Shown here piece after piece: positions 43,182 to 52,576 of a stretch of 64,000 nt of DNA (positions within the stretch are counted from its first letter, which is position 1; every line of letters begins with the position of its first letter). The notes under the pieces were generated by a model. The model was not told the DNA's origin, searched no databases, and was given only the letters and a program-made list of their open reading frames with translations. Origin of the DNA: SM1-50 sp964467345 (GTDB lineage Archaea; Thermoplasmatota; E2; DHVEG-1); NCBI GenBank assembly GCA_964467345.1, contig CAYXPY010000001.1, positions 124,001-188,000 of the forward strand, given 5' to 3'. The position numbers and the translations under genes are program-made.

Positions 43182-44486
43182 ATGGATGAAAAAAGCTATC
43201 TGGACATGGATTTGCTGCGTTTCACGACTGCAGGGAGTGTCGATGATGGAAAAAGCACTCTTATCGGTCGATTGCTGTATGATAGCAAGACCCTCTTCGA
43301 GGATCAACTACAGAACCTTGAGCGGATCAGTCAGCAGCGTGGCGAAGGACTGAATCTTGCATTGCTGACAGACGGATTGCGAGCAGAACGTGAACAAGGA
43401 ATCACTATTGATGTTGCGTATCGGTATTTTGCCACTCCTGTGAGAAAATTCATCATCGCTGATACTCCCGGTCATATCCAATACACAAGAAACATGGTGA
43501 CGGGTGCATCAACTGCGAATCTCGCGTTGATTCTTGTTGATGCTCGTAACGGGGTGACTGAACAGACGCATCGTCACATCTTTATCGCTTCGCTGCTTCA
43601 AATCCCTCATTTTGTTATCTGTATCAACAAGATGGACCTTGTCGACTATAAACAAGAAGTCTATAACACGATAAAGGATCAGATAGAGGATTTTATTTCA
43701 AAGCTCTCTGTGCATGATATCATGTTTATCCCTATTAGCGCGTTACTTGGTGATAACGTGGTGAATGCATCAAAAAACATGCAATGGTATCAAGGTCCAA
43801 CACTATTGTATCATCTTGAACATGTGCATATTGGGAGTGATGAAAACCTTGTCGACTGCCGTTTCCCAGTGCAGTATGTCATCCGGCCACGTTCCGATGC
43901 ATACCATGATTATCGAGGGTATGCTGGGAGAATCGCATCTGGTATCTTCAAACCAGGAGATAATATAATTGTCCTGCCCTCAGGTTTTACGACAACAATT
44001 AAGTCAATCGAAGATGCACATGGCGAGATCCCTGAGGCGTTCCCACCGATGTCGGTGGTGATGCAGCTTACTGATGATTTGGACATCAGTAGGGGGGATA
44101 TGTTGGTTCGACCCCATAACGCCCCTTTTATCAGTACTGAGGTGGATTGCATGGTGTGTTGGATGAACGTAAAACCATTGATCACAGGAACCAGGTATGT
44201 TCTTCGTCATACCACAAGGGAGCTTAAAGGAATCGTTAAAGAAATCCAATATAAAATTGATATCAATTCCCTGCATAGAATCCCTGATGTGACAAGCCTT
44301 GGGCTGAATGAAATCGGACGGATCACCATCCGAACCGCGCAACCATTGTTCTACGATAGTTATCAGCATAACCGGGCTACAGGATGTATGATTTTAATAG
44401 ATGAGAAGACGAACGAGACCGTGGGTGCTGGGATGATTCGTGAACCCTCCCCCAAGATTCCTGAGAAGAAAAAAAGTGAGGAATAA
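43182..44486 (+). CDS. cysN: sulfate adenylyltransferase subunit 1 (GTPase)
   Basis: The predicted protein has 434 residues. It is an EF-Tu-like GTPase with P-loop GSVDDGKSTLIGRLLYDS (about residues 15-32), DTPGH switch II, NKMDLVD and two C-terminal beta barrels. GTP hydrolysis drives APS formation by CysD. Length and motifs are those of bacterial CysN without a fused kinase; the kinase is the next gene. The last codons overlap no neighbour; four bases separate it from cysC. Confidence 0.95.
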   Translation: MDEKSYLDMDLLRFTTAGSVDDGKSTLIGRLLYDSKTLFEDQLQNLERISQQRGEGLNLALLTDGLRAEREQGITIDVAYRYFATPVRKFIIADTPGHIQYTRNMVTGASTANLALILVDARNGVTEQTHRHIFIASLLQIPHFVICINKMDLVDYKQEVYNTIKDQIEDFISKLSVHDIMFIPISALLGDNVVNASKNMQWYQGPTLLYHLEHVHIGSDENLVDCRFPVQYVIRPRSDAYHDYRGYAGRIASGIFKPGDNIIVLPSGFTTTIKSIEDAHGEIPEAFPPMSVVMQLTDDLDISRGDMLVRPHNAPFISTEVDCMVCWMNVKPLITGTRYVLRHTTRELKGIVKEIQYKIDINSLHRIPDVTSLGLNEIGRITIRTAQPLFYDSYQHNRATGCMILIDEKTNETVGAGMIREPSPKIPEKKKSEE

Positions 44487-44490
44487 AGCG

Positions 44491-45027
44491 ATGAAGAAAC
44501 ATCAGGGTGTCACCATCTGGTTTACCGGGCTTCCCTGCTGTGGGAAAACAACCATCGCAGATCAGGTCGGTGATATCTTGAAAACGAAAGGGTTCTTGGT
44601 CGAACGATTGGATGGGGATTTGGTTCGTCAGAACTTTTCTAGTGATCTTGGTTTTTCAAAAAAAGATAGGGATGAGAATATCAGACGTGCTATCTTTCTT
44701 GCAGATATGCTGACCCGTAATAATGTCGTGGTGCTCGCAAGCTTTGTCTCCCCGTATAGGAAACAGAGAAGAAAAGCACGAAAGGAAATAAAACATTTTG
44801 TTGAGGTGTATGTCCGATGCCCTGTGAAAATCTGTATGAAGCGTGATGTGAAGGGCATGTATCGAAAAGCCCTTGAAGGGAAAATTAAGCATTTCACCGG
44901 TGTCGATGATCCGTACGAAGAGCCTGAAAACCCGGAGCTCATCGTTGATACTGATATCGAATCTGTCGAAGAAAGTGTCGGTAAGGTGTTACAGAAGATT
45001 GAAGAACTCGGATATCTGACAGAATGA
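44491..45027 (+). CDS. cysC: adenylylsulfate kinase
   Basis: The predicted protein has 178 residues from ATG 44491, with GAGGAA a few bases upstream. The P-loop is WFTGLPCCGKTTIAD, differing slightly from the common GLSGSGKST. Later motifs are LDGDLVRQNFSSDLGFSKKDRDENIRR, split by no gaps, and FVSPYRKQRRKARK with KGMYRKALEGKIKHFTG. It phosphorylates APS to PAPS. The sulfate-reducing enzymes (CysH and beyond) are not in the window, but a sulfotransferase gene lies 4.6 kb downstream. Confidence 0.94.
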   Translation: MKKHQGVTIWFTGLPCCGKTTIADQVGDILKTKGFLVERLDGDLVRQNFSSDLGFSKKDRDENIRRAIFLADMLTRNNVVVLASFVSPYRKQRRKARKEIKHFVEVYVRCPVKICMKRDVKGMYRKALEGKIKHFTGVDDPYEEPENPELIVDTDIESVEESVGKVLQKIEELGYLTE

Positions 45028-45084
45028 CAGTAGTTCACAGAGATTGTTTATAAAAAATTAAAGAACGCTATGGTTCCTTTTTCT

Positions 45085-45543
45085 TTATGTTTTCTCACTT
45101 TTTCTTTTCGAGTAATACATGATGTCGGTATGTTTCGTATATCCTAAGTTTTCAAACACCTGCATTGAGGTTTCATTCCAATCCTCGATGAGGCTTGCGA
45201 CGATATCAATTCCCAGTTCCTTCAGATGATGTTCAACCTCATGGACGAGTTGTGTTGCTATCCCTTTTTTCCGGTATGCAGGTGTAACGACGAGCCTGTT
45301 GATCCACCCTTTCCGTCCATCATGAGTCCCAAAGATGACACCAACAATCGTGGTTTTCCTTTCTGCGACAAAATACAGGCTTGTTGATTGTTGTAATTGC
45401 CATTTGATGTTCTTTTTGCTATCACGACCTTGAGGTCTAGAAGGGATGTTTCCGTCAGTCCATAATCGGGTGACTGCATCATAATCCTGTAGTGTCATCT
45501 TTCTGATGGTCAAATCACTTACATGTTGTTTATGAGAAGACAT
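45085..45543 (-). CDS. GNAT acetyltransferase
   Basis: The predicted protein has 152 residues with GNAT motifs: LTIRKMTLQDYDAVTRLW at the N-terminus, the acetyl-CoA pyrophosphate-binding VVTPAYRKKGIATQLVHEVE (Q/RxxGxG/A; about residues 93-112) and the late motif QVFENLGYTKHTDIMYYSKR. The acceptor is unknown. It is convergent with cysC, with T-rich tracts on both strands between them. Confidence 0.88.
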   Translation of the reverse strand: MSSHKQHVSDLTIRKMTLQDYDAVTRLWTDGNIPSRPQGRDSKKNIKWQLQQSTSLYFVAERKTTIVGVIFGTHDGRKGWINRLVVTPAYRKKGIATQLVHEVEHHLKELGIDIVASLIEDWNETSMQVFENLGYTKHTDIMYYSKRKSEKT

Positions 45544-45703
45544 CTGTCCTATATGATCGCCGTACTAAGAAAGAGGAAAGTTGATTTGAACGTTTCTATG
45601 ACGAAAAATTGTATCTTCCACAACAGGAATATCTTTTCAGAGATAGATCTTTATTCCCCCTGATGCTCAAATCAGGTATGTGATCTTTTTCAAGCGTATT
45701 ACG

Positions 45704-47608
45704 TTAGAATACCTTCCAAACCGTAGTCTGATTGGTTGCTTTATTTCCCGCTCCATCAATCGCTTCGACTTCGAGACTAAATCGTCCAAAAGCTCGCTCA
45801 GTCCAATCCCAGATGTACGGGGGTGTGGTGATCGTTTTCTTTTCAACACCGTTCAAAGAAAATGTTACTGATGAAATTCCTGACTCTTCATCAGACGCAG
45901 TGATGGTAACTTGAATACGACCGATAACCAGGGTTGTTGGAAACGGTACTAGTCTCTTCCCACCCAAATACAAAGACTGGGCTTGCGGGCTTGTGATGGT
46001 AAGAGCAGGTGGTGTCGTGTCATTGGCAAGGATCGTTACGGTAGCTGTATCATTTTTCTGCTCGCCTGCATTATCTATGACTGTGAAGACCGCCTGATAG
46101 TTTCCTTCCGCGGAATACACATGGGATGGTGATTGTTCATCGGATGTGACGCTATCACCGAAATCCCAATGATACACAAAGGGAGCGACCCCTCCAGTAA
46201 CCGTGCCTGTGAAATTGATCGTCTCACCAACAAACCCATTATAGGGGCCTCCTGCATCAACGTCCAATGGAAGGCTTTCATTTCCTTGGATTTTTATTAG
46301 CCAGACATCATGCAGACCAGCACCATACGAGAGGGTATGGCCGGTGAGGATATAGCCGGTATCAGTCGTCTGTTGCACATAATAACCGACGTCAGAGTTA
46401 ACCCCACCGTAGGTGCGATCCCAAAGCTTTTCCCCTTCGGTGTTTGTTTTAATCAGCCAAACATCATCGCCACCAGCACCATAGGACAGGGTGTATCCGG
46501 TGATGATGTATCCTCCGTCAATGGTCTGTTCAACGCAGTACCCATAATCTCTACCGGTTCCTCCGAAGGTCTTGATCCATTGTTCATTTCCAGATGAATC
46601 GGTTTTGATGAGGAGTACATCATCGAGACCTGCACCAAAACTTGAGGTGTATCCAGTGATAATGAATCCGCTATCGGTTGTCTGCTGAACGTGATAGCCA
46701 CGGTCAACGTCATCACCACCGAAGGCATGGCTCCATTGTTGGTTCCCTCCATTATCTGTTTTTACTAGCCAGGCGTTGCCGACATATCCAGGACCCGAGG
46801 AAAACGTCCATCCCGTCAGGACGTAGCCACTATCAGTTGTCTGTTGAACACACCAAGCGCCATCTGAACTATATCCACCTAATGTGTTGTTCCATTCATG
46901 GTTGCCAAGTTCGTCTGTCTTGATGAGCCAGGCATCGACACTACCGGTCCCATAGGAGGAGGTGTATCCTGAGATGATGTAGCCGCCATCTATTGTCTGT
47001 TGGACGGTTGTTCCCCCATCATCGTATGCCCCGCCGAAAATCTTGTTCCATTCTTCATTGCCTTGTGTATCGGTTTTTATGAGCCAAAGGTCCTTGCCGC
47101 CAGATCCATAGGATTTAGTCCACCCGGTGACGATGTAGCCACCATCGGTTGTCTGTTGTACTGATTCACCTTCATCATCGTTTGACCCACCGAAAGTGTT
47201 GTTCCACAGTTCGTTTCCAGATGAATCGGTTTTTATCAGCCATATGTTATGACCGTTTGCCCCGTAGGATCGGGTGTAACCGGAAATGATGTAACCACCA
47301 TCTGTTGTCTGTTGAACACAATAACCAACATCGATATTGCTTCCACCATGAGTTTTCATCCATTCATCGTTTTTAGATGGATAAATGGTGTTTTTTTTCT
47401 TGATAACAAACCGGGTAAGTTCACTAACATCTCGATCAGAATAAGGGGCGGAATAAATGGTTTTGGCAGTTGTCTGTTCATCTTCTATGCTGTTTGCCTG
47501 TAGCACTGGAATGATGCTTGCCAGAACAAGGAGGTATGAGACAACCCAGAGTGATGGTTTGATTTTCAGCAAGTTTCCTGCCGTAAGATTTTTTTTTCTC
47601 AGACTCAT
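45704..47608 (-). CDS. secreted seven-repeat beta-propeller with PKD and Ig-like C-terminal modules
   Basis: The predicted protein has 634 residues with an N-terminal signal segment. Residues ~80-450 are seven repeats of about 51-52 residues. Each reads roughly W...GG...D.G..VQQT.DGGYI.TGYT.SYGAG..D.WLIKTD..GN, consistent with a seven-bladed propeller. A PKD domain (YHWDFGDSVTSDEQSPSHVY) follows, then the recurring C-terminal module (ITSPQAQSLYLGG, VIGRIQVTITASD, PPYIWDW) ending TTVWKVF. Such proteins bind surfaces, sugars or proteins outside the cell. Repeats are close enough for recombination to change their number. Confidence 0.88.
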   Translation of the reverse strand: MSLRKKNLTAGNLLKIKPSLWVVSYLLVLASIIPVLQANSIEDEQTTAKTIYSAPYSDRDVSELTRFVIKKKNTIYPSKNDEWMKTHGGSNIDVGYCVQQTTDGGYIISGYTRSYGANGHNIWLIKTDSSGNELWNNTFGGSNDDEGESVQQTTDGGYIVTGWTKSYGSGGKDLWLIKTDTQGNEEWNKIFGGAYDDGGTTVQQTIDGGYIISGYTSSYGTGSVDAWLIKTDELGNHEWNNTLGGYSSDGAWCVQQTTDSGYVLTGWTFSSGPGYVGNAWLVKTDNGGNQQWSHAFGGDDVDRGYHVQQTTDSGFIITGYTSSFGAGLDDVLLIKTDSSGNEQWIKTFGGTGRDYGYCVEQTIDGGYIITGYTLSYGAGGDDVWLIKTNTEGEKLWDRTYGGVNSDVGYYVQQTTDTGYILTGHTLSYGAGLHDVWLIKIQGNESLPLDVDAGGPYNGFVGETINFTGTVTGGVAPFVYHWDFGDSVTSDEQSPSHVYSAEGNYQAVFTVIDNAGEQKNDTATVTILANDTTPPALTITSPQAQSLYLGGKRLVPFPTTLVIGRIQVTITASDEESGISSVTFSLNGVEKKTITTPPYIWDWTERAFGRFSLEVEAIDGAGNKATNQTTVWKVF

Positions 47609-47763
47609 GTTGTTTTTCCTCCAGTGTTACAATTATTTTATAGGGAATATCCCATATAAACTTGTCTATTTTGATTTGAGGGAAAAAATCAGGAGAGGGT
47701 GCCAATGGATTGAGGAAAACGGTCGTTGAAATCTAATGTTAAATGAGGATATCCAAGGGTAAG

Positions 47764-48273
47764 TTATTCAAGTGCTTTTATGAATTCATCTATGATGTCC
47801 TTGCCGTGATTCAGATCTGTATATTCTTTTAATAAAAAATGGGGTACTTTTTCTGCGGAGATCCCTCTAATCATCGTTGAGAGGTTGTTTGGCCAATAAT
47901 CCTTTTGATACAACGCAAGGACGGGGACGGTAGGAAGACCTAGACGTGGTCGGAGATAGGCATGGGCAATCTCGATTCCAGTCCCAAGGCTGGGGGTTGA
48001 TACTTCGAAGATTGCTGCATGTATATCACTTTCAATTGCCTCAATCATTTTGTTACGAACGACTTTTTTTCGTTCTGACTCATCTGTTGGAAGGGGGCCG
48101 ATTGCTAATTCAAGTTTTCGAATTGCTTCTTTGTATGTTTTCCCGGTCGTATGTTCGGTGCAAACATCATACTGTTGTCCTTTTATTGTTTCAATAAAGA
48201 ATTGATGAACAGCTGAACGTTCTTTTCTGTCCTTTGCCCCTTGAATTGCTGCACCGTAGAAGACTCGTTTCAT
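47764..48273 (-). CDS. nucleoside 2-deoxyribosyltransferase-like protein
   Basis: The predicted protein has 169 residues. The N-terminus (RVFYGAAIQGAKDRK) and the segment IESDIHAAIFEVSTPSLGTGIEIAHA (about residues 92-117) match the 2-deoxyribosyltransferase/DNPH1 superfamily. In that family the nucleophilic Glu sits in the 'PSLGvGyEia.A' helix (here Glu in GTGIEIA). It could hydrolyse or transfer 2-deoxyribose of nucleotides. Exact activity is not clear. The gene stands alone with an unremarkable 155-base gap upstream. Confidence 0.75.
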   Translation of the reverse strand: MKRVFYGAAIQGAKDRKERSAVHQFFIETIKGQQYDVCTEHTTGKTYKEAIRKLELAIGPLPTDESERKKVVRNKMIEAIESDIHAAIFEVSTPSLGTGIEIAHAYLRPRLGLPTVPVLALYQKDYWPNNLSTMIRGISAEKVPHFLLKEYTDLNHGKDIIDEFIKALE

Positions 48274-48367
48274 AAGAACAGTTTAATGTCTGCGGGAATA
48301 ATAATTTTATCGTTACAAATCAACTATGAGTATGAGCAAAGGCAGTAGGGAAAAAAGGTATCGGGGA

Positions 48368-49552
48368 TTACTTCTTTGGTTTTCGATATGTTCTCCCCGC
48401 CCATTCTATCTTTTGGGTGAGTGCTGATGCAAACGCATTTTGGGCAAGTAAGAGGAACACCAGCGGAGTGAAAAGAGCATACCCAATCTTTGATGGATAC
48501 CGCTCTTTGGGGTACACCATTATTTTAGGAAGGATAGCGATCCCAAGCCATCCGTAGATGATCTCAAAGAGGATAAGAGAACTTAATAACAAGCCAGGAA
48601 GATAGTACCCAAAAGCAAGGAGGAACAGACCGATTGCTATAATGACTTGTGCACCGATGAAACCGAAAAACGACCCAAGCCAGAACACAGGATAATACCA
48701 GCGCACCCAAGTGTATTGTCTCGTCCCCCAGTGGATAAATCTCCGGATATTGTTCTCAGGTGGGCTTTCCATGATGCATTTCGGTTGAAGAGTGATTCGG
48801 TATCCTGCTTTTTTCACAGTTGTGGTAAGGACAAGATCATCAGAATACGCTGTTTTCCATTTTTCTTTTATGTTGAGTTGTTCGAAGATGCTTTTCTTAA
48901 TGGCGGTAGACCCACCCCAGGCAAAGGTGTAACTCGGATAAAACATAAAGACGATAGAGGTCATATTCCAAGCCGAGATAAACAATGTTTTTACATTTGT
49001 CGGAAAATACCATCGATACCCGGTCGTCGCTCCTATTGATGCGTCCTGGAGTGGGCGAATCATGTTCTCCAGCCAATGAACATCTGGTTTGATATCGCTG
49101 TCTGCAAAGACCAAAACCTCACAGTCTGTCACCAGCTCCAATCCTGTCAGTAAGGCTGCAACTTTACCACTGCACCCTGCAGCAGGATTGGTAAAGACGA
49201 TGTGGCTCTGCGGCTTGCCCTGAGTGAGTTGAAGTAAGACGTTATACGCAGGGTCCTGGTCCGAGTCAACCACAAAGATAAGTTCATGTGTTGGATATTC
49301 CAATGAAAGGAACGCCTTCATATTTTCATGAAAACCAGGCTGGATTCCCTTGCAGGGAACAATGACCGATGCAGCAGGGCTGTATGATGGAAATCTAATT
49401 TTTTTTGTTCGCAGGTACGCAATGACCCAGAGGCTGATGATATAACATTCCCCAATGACACCAATGACCCCCAGGACGATGAGACCTTCAAGAATCATAC
49501 CTTCCAACACAGTGTTGTATCCTTGTCTCATTATTTGATATTTACCTAGCAT
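48368..49552 (-). CDS. membrane glycosyltransferase, GT2/ceramide-glucosyltransferase-like
   Basis: The predicted protein has 394 residues. An N-terminal helix precedes a GT-A domain with ASVIVPCKGIQPGFHENMKA, IFVVDSDQDPAY, VLVFADSDIKPD (DxD-type), the acceptor-site YSDDLVLTT and RRFIHWGTRQYTW. The layout resembles GT21 ceramide glucosyltransferases with D, D, D, (R/Q)xxRW. C-terminal membrane helices follow. It probably adds a sugar to a membrane lipid. It is divergent from the sulfotransferase gene over an 89-base intergenic region. Confidence 0.85.
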   Translation of the reverse strand: MLGKYQIMRQGYNTVLEGMILEGLIVLGVIGVIGECYIISLWVIAYLRTKKIRFPSYSPAASVIVPCKGIQPGFHENMKAFLSLEYPTHELIFVVDSDQDPAYNVLLQLTQGKPQSHIVFTNPAAGCSGKVAALLTGLELVTDCEVLVFADSDIKPDVHWLENMIRPLQDASIGATTGYRWYFPTNVKTLFISAWNMTSIVFMFYPSYTFAWGGSTAIKKSIFEQLNIKEKWKTAYSDDLVLTTTVKKAGYRITLQPKCIMESPPENNIRRFIHWGTRQYTWVRWYYPVFWLGSFFGFIGAQVIIAIGLFLLAFGYYLPGLLLSSLILFEIIYGWLGIAILPKIMVYPKERYPSKIGYALFTPLVFLLLAQNAFASALTQKIEWAGRTYRKPKK

Positions 49553-49641
49553 AGGTTCGGTGTGTATTGTAAGCTGATAGAGGAAGATATCTCCGGGTCA
49601 GAGAGTCGGATTTATGTAGACGGCGTTCGTTATCTCATGCT

Positions 49642-50619
49642 GTGAGCAAAAAGAAGAGCATGACTCGTGATGAGGCGCACCTCAACAAGCTTACCAATGT
49701 TGTGTTCGAACCTGTTTTCATCTTAGGAGTGCACCGATCAGGAACAAGTATTTTATACAAGATGCTTGCCGCAACAGGGATGTTTAACACGGTGACAGCG
49801 TATCATCTTCTCCATTATCATGAGCTCCTCTCTAACCATCATGAAAAAAAGGAACAGGAAGTAAAACAACGTCTCACAGAATCTTTTTTACAAAACGGTC
49901 TGAGGGATAGGGGCATCGACCAACTAAAAGTTACTGCGGATTTTGCTGAAGAATATGGTTTTTTATTAGCCACTCGAACCGTGAAGATGTCTATTACAAG
50001 AAAGAACGTGGATCTCTTTGAGGAGATGTGTAAAAAGATTCAGTTTATCTCAGGGAACCAAAAACCTCTTCTGCTGAAAAACCCGTATGATTTCAACAAT
50101 TTCCTCATCATTAAACAGATGTTTCCTTCCGCACGTTTTGTTTTCATTCACCGTCATCCCCAAAAGACAATAAGCTCCCTTGTAAAGGCCATGAGAACGA
50201 TACTTGAAGAGAAAAACATATACACTGCTCGTTTATCAAAGCTGTACGACCAATGGTATTCGAACCCATTACTGCTTCATTCACTCCGATTCATGTTTAA
50301 AAAAATACCAGAATGCAGTGTGATCCTCCTTTCCAACACGACGGCAAGGATGACGCACTATTATATAAAAAATATAAACAAGCTGCCAGAGCAAGATCAC
50401 ATATCGATTACCTATGAAGACCTCTGTACGCACCCATCGGAAACCCTTCAAAGAATTATGGATAAACTAGGTGTATCTCTTTTATCGACTATTGACACAG
50501 GATCCCTGATGCGCCCCCGGAAGAGAGACATCGATCCGCCTGTAAGAAAACTCCACAGGTATATCTATTACCTTATGAGATCGTATTTTGAGCGGTTTGG
50601 ATATTCAAAAGAGCTATAG
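49642..50619 (+). CDS. sulfotransferase family protein
   Basis: The predicted protein has 325 residues from GTG 49642; ATG 49660 (TRDEAHLNK) is the alternative. The 5'-phosphosulfate-binding loop is PVFILGVHRSGTSILYKML (about residues 26-44) and the 3'-phosphate-binding segment is ARFVFIHRHPQKTISSLVKA (about 176-195). Sulfotransferases use PAPS, which the upstream cysDNC operon would make. The acceptor is unknown. The divergent glycosyltransferase suggests a glycolipid or other glycan. Confidence 0.82.
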   Translation: MSKKKSMTRDEAHLNKLTNVVFEPVFILGVHRSGTSILYKMLAATGMFNTVTAYHLLHYHELLSNHHEKKEQEVKQRLTESFLQNGLRDRGIDQLKVTADFAEEYGFLLATRTVKMSITRKNVDLFEEMCKKIQFISGNQKPLLLKNPYDFNNFLIIKQMFPSARFVFIHRHPQKTISSLVKAMRTILEEKNIYTARLSKLYDQWYSNPLLLHSLRFMFKKIPECSVILLSNTTARMTHYYIKNINKLPEQDHISITYEDLCTHPSETLQRIMDKLGVSLLSTIDTGSLMRPRKRDIDPPVRKLHRYIYYLMRSYFERFGYSKEL

Positions 50620-50812
50620 GATTGCATCCTCTTTTTTATCGATATCTTCCCTAATTTCCTATTAGAGTCGTATGAGTATCTTATCCTGGTATGAAATAAG
50701 GATTTCTCCTCCGACTTGCATACTTTCTTTCTTCTTCATAGACGACGTAGAGTATCTTTACAAAAATACGTCCCACTGCACCGATTTTATAGCGGTTTGT
50801 TAAAAAAATCTT

Positions 50813-52039
50813 TTATCCGAATAACCTGTGAAACGGGAAATCCTGATATCCGATCACGCCGACCCATATCGTTTGATTGACTCCTTGGATGGTGATATTT
50901 GCTCGTAATACCACTTGAAGTTGATCAGGGATAAACCGTTCCCCAAGACGGGGACGTATCAAATGTAAAGGAATGTACATATCTCCTTGTAAGACAGTTG
51001 TACTCTGTGGATAAATAATCCCATCTGGTAATGTTCCATTGCTGATGATTCTGGATTTGTTCTGATCCACTCGGTAAATTCTCACGGTCAGATCGGTCGC
51101 AACTAAGGTGAGTTTATTTGGGTTTTTTATTTTAAAGGTGATCTCGTCACGTAATCCTTCTTTGAAGGTATATCGATAGTTGCCGGTGAGGGAGGCCTCG
51201 GTTGGTATGTCTGAGAGAAGGTGTTCAAGACAAGGAGGGATAATGTCAGCATCAACTGAAAGGTTCATTGGTTTTCTGATCCCTGCAGCAAACACAATGA
51301 ATTTACCGTTCAGGGACATACGGAGGCTATCAGCATCGATTGCTTTGAGTTGCAGCTGTCCGCTGCCTGTCAGCTGCTCTGTGGTTTTCGCCGGGATTGT
51401 TTTTCCTTGTATGGTCGTCGTTCCTACCGGGACCCCTGTGTCTGTTTCAATATGTAATGTGATATCTTCTATTGCGATATCAATGGTGTTTGGATTGGTG
51501 ATTTCTATGACACCTGTAAAATTGATGCCCTCTTGGGAGATGTCGCTGAAATTTGCTGCAAGATGGATTTGAGGGAGGGAGAATTGCGTCAGGATGTCGT
51601 TTAGGGAGGCTACGAGTGAAAATTTAAGGGGAAATGTTTTTTTTATCACCCCAAGAAATGTCGTTCCGAATGTTCCGGTGATCTTACTGGTTATCCCGTT
51701 GGGAAGCGAGCCATTGAATCTGATGGTTACTGCAGAGGTAATTGTTCTGTTTGCATGTGCATTGGTCTGTCCTCCACCCAGGTGGAGTTGGTTGATGATT
51801 TCACCGGTATCTGCAACAGTGACCATGGTGAGATTTTCTAAAAGGATCGGAAAGGGGTTTGGGTTGTCTAGGAAAATGGTCGCTTGAAGGACTGCTTCGT
51901 CTGCGGTGATGTTGATTATCTCAATGGTAAGGGTCGTTTCCGGTATGTTCATCTGTTGGATGTCAAGGAAGATGAACGCTCCTGCGATGATATTGAGAAT
52001 CGTCGCGAAGACAAGGATGATTACCAGTATTTTTTTCAT
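50813..52039 (-). CDS. membrane-anchored protein with tandem LEA2/WHy-like domains
   Basis: The predicted protein has 408 residues with one N-terminal membrane helix (residues ~5-27). About three copies of a beta domain follow, with recurring LENLTM..., NPNPFPILLENL, ITNPNTIDIAIEDITLHIE and KNPNKLTLVATDLTVRI. This is the 'N-P-N-x-hydrophobic' pattern of LEA14/water-stress (LEA2) domains. These are fibronectin-like folds exposed outside the membrane. Function in Archaea is unknown. The gap 50620-50812 is AT-rich with no other feature I can support. Confidence 0.82.
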   Translation of the reverse strand: MKKILVIILVFATILNIIAGAFIFLDIQQMNIPETTLTIEIINITADEAVLQATIFLDNPNPFPILLENLTMVTVADTGEIINQLHLGGGQTNAHANRTITSAVTIRFNGSLPNGITSKITGTFGTTFLGVIKKTFPLKFSLVASLNDILTQFSLPQIHLAANFSDISQEGINFTGVIEITNPNTIDIAIEDITLHIETDTGVPVGTTTIQGKTIPAKTTEQLTGSGQLQLKAIDADSLRMSLNGKFIVFAAGIRKPMNLSVDADIIPPCLEHLLSDIPTEASLTGNYRYTFKEGLRDEITFKIKNPNKLTLVATDLTVRIYRVDQNKSRIISNGTLPDGIIYPQSTTVLQGDMYIPLHLIRPRLGERFIPDQLQVVLRANITIQGVNQTIWVGVIGYQDFPFHRLFG

Positions 52040-52400
52040 AGTGTCCTTTATACAACCAAAACCATTATATTTATAAGATATTTTCTATATTAATATACTT
52101 TTCTTTGTAATTAAGAGAAATTCTGTTTTTATCTTTGGATTCTAATATTTGTTAGGGATGTGACGAAAGTGGAGTAGCGATAATCATCTTAATAGGACGA
52201 ATGGACAGGGGGCACGATAGAGTTGCCTCTTCATAATCAGTGGTTTTTTAACGCCTCCGCATTGTATGCTTCGCTGTATCATCAGAAAAACATACCTCTT
52301 GGCAGGAAAATATTCCTCATTTCTTATGAATCTGTTGATTCTGTACACTTGAGTACACTTACACAGGATGATGAAATAATACGACCGTTTCGTAAAACGA
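52040..52400. other. 361-base intergenic region without supported feature
   Basis: AT-rich near the gene ends, with a TATA-like minus-strand stretch next to the LEA2-type gene (TTATATTTATAAG region, 52064-52080). A TTG-initiated frame of 63 codons (52223-52414) runs across it but has no ribosome-binding site, no family likeness and overlaps the small membrane gene. I regard the region as non-coding. Confidence 0.4.
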
Positions 52401-52565
52401 CTACAATATGTTAGAGAATAAACCGATTAAGAAATCAAGTCCCATGAGTGCCAAGGCGATAAGGATAATGATGATCAACACCCAAAGGGCAAACTTGATA
52501 AGTTTCCAGGCGACAAATGCAATAATTATCAAGGCGATAAGTGCCAACCAGATTGGTATTACCAT
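52401..52565 (-). CDS. small membrane protein of 54 residues, two hydrophobic helices
   Basis: The translation begins MVIPIWLALIALIIIAFVAW, continues KLIKFALWVLIIIILIALAL and ends MGLDFLIGLFSNIL. The ATG is preceded on the minus strand by GAGGTGATGAAAA, a strong ribosome-binding site at correct spacing. It is separated from the upstream lipoprotein gene by 11 bases, so the two are probably co-transcribed. It may help anchor or pore-form in the membrane. No family recognised. Confidence 0.75.
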   Translation of the reverse strand: MVIPIWLALIALIIIAFVAWKLIKFALWVLIIIILIALALMGLDFLIGLFSNIL

Positions 52566-52576
52566 TTTTCATCACC

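Noticed and set aside
43182..44486. Translation factor EF-1A or SelB
   Set aside because: The GTPase motifs are EF-Tu-like, but the CysD partner directly upstream and length identify CysN.
52223..52414. 63-codon frame on the plus strand
   Set aside because: TTG start without ribosome-binding site, no family likeness, and overlaps the well-supported small membrane gene on the other strand.
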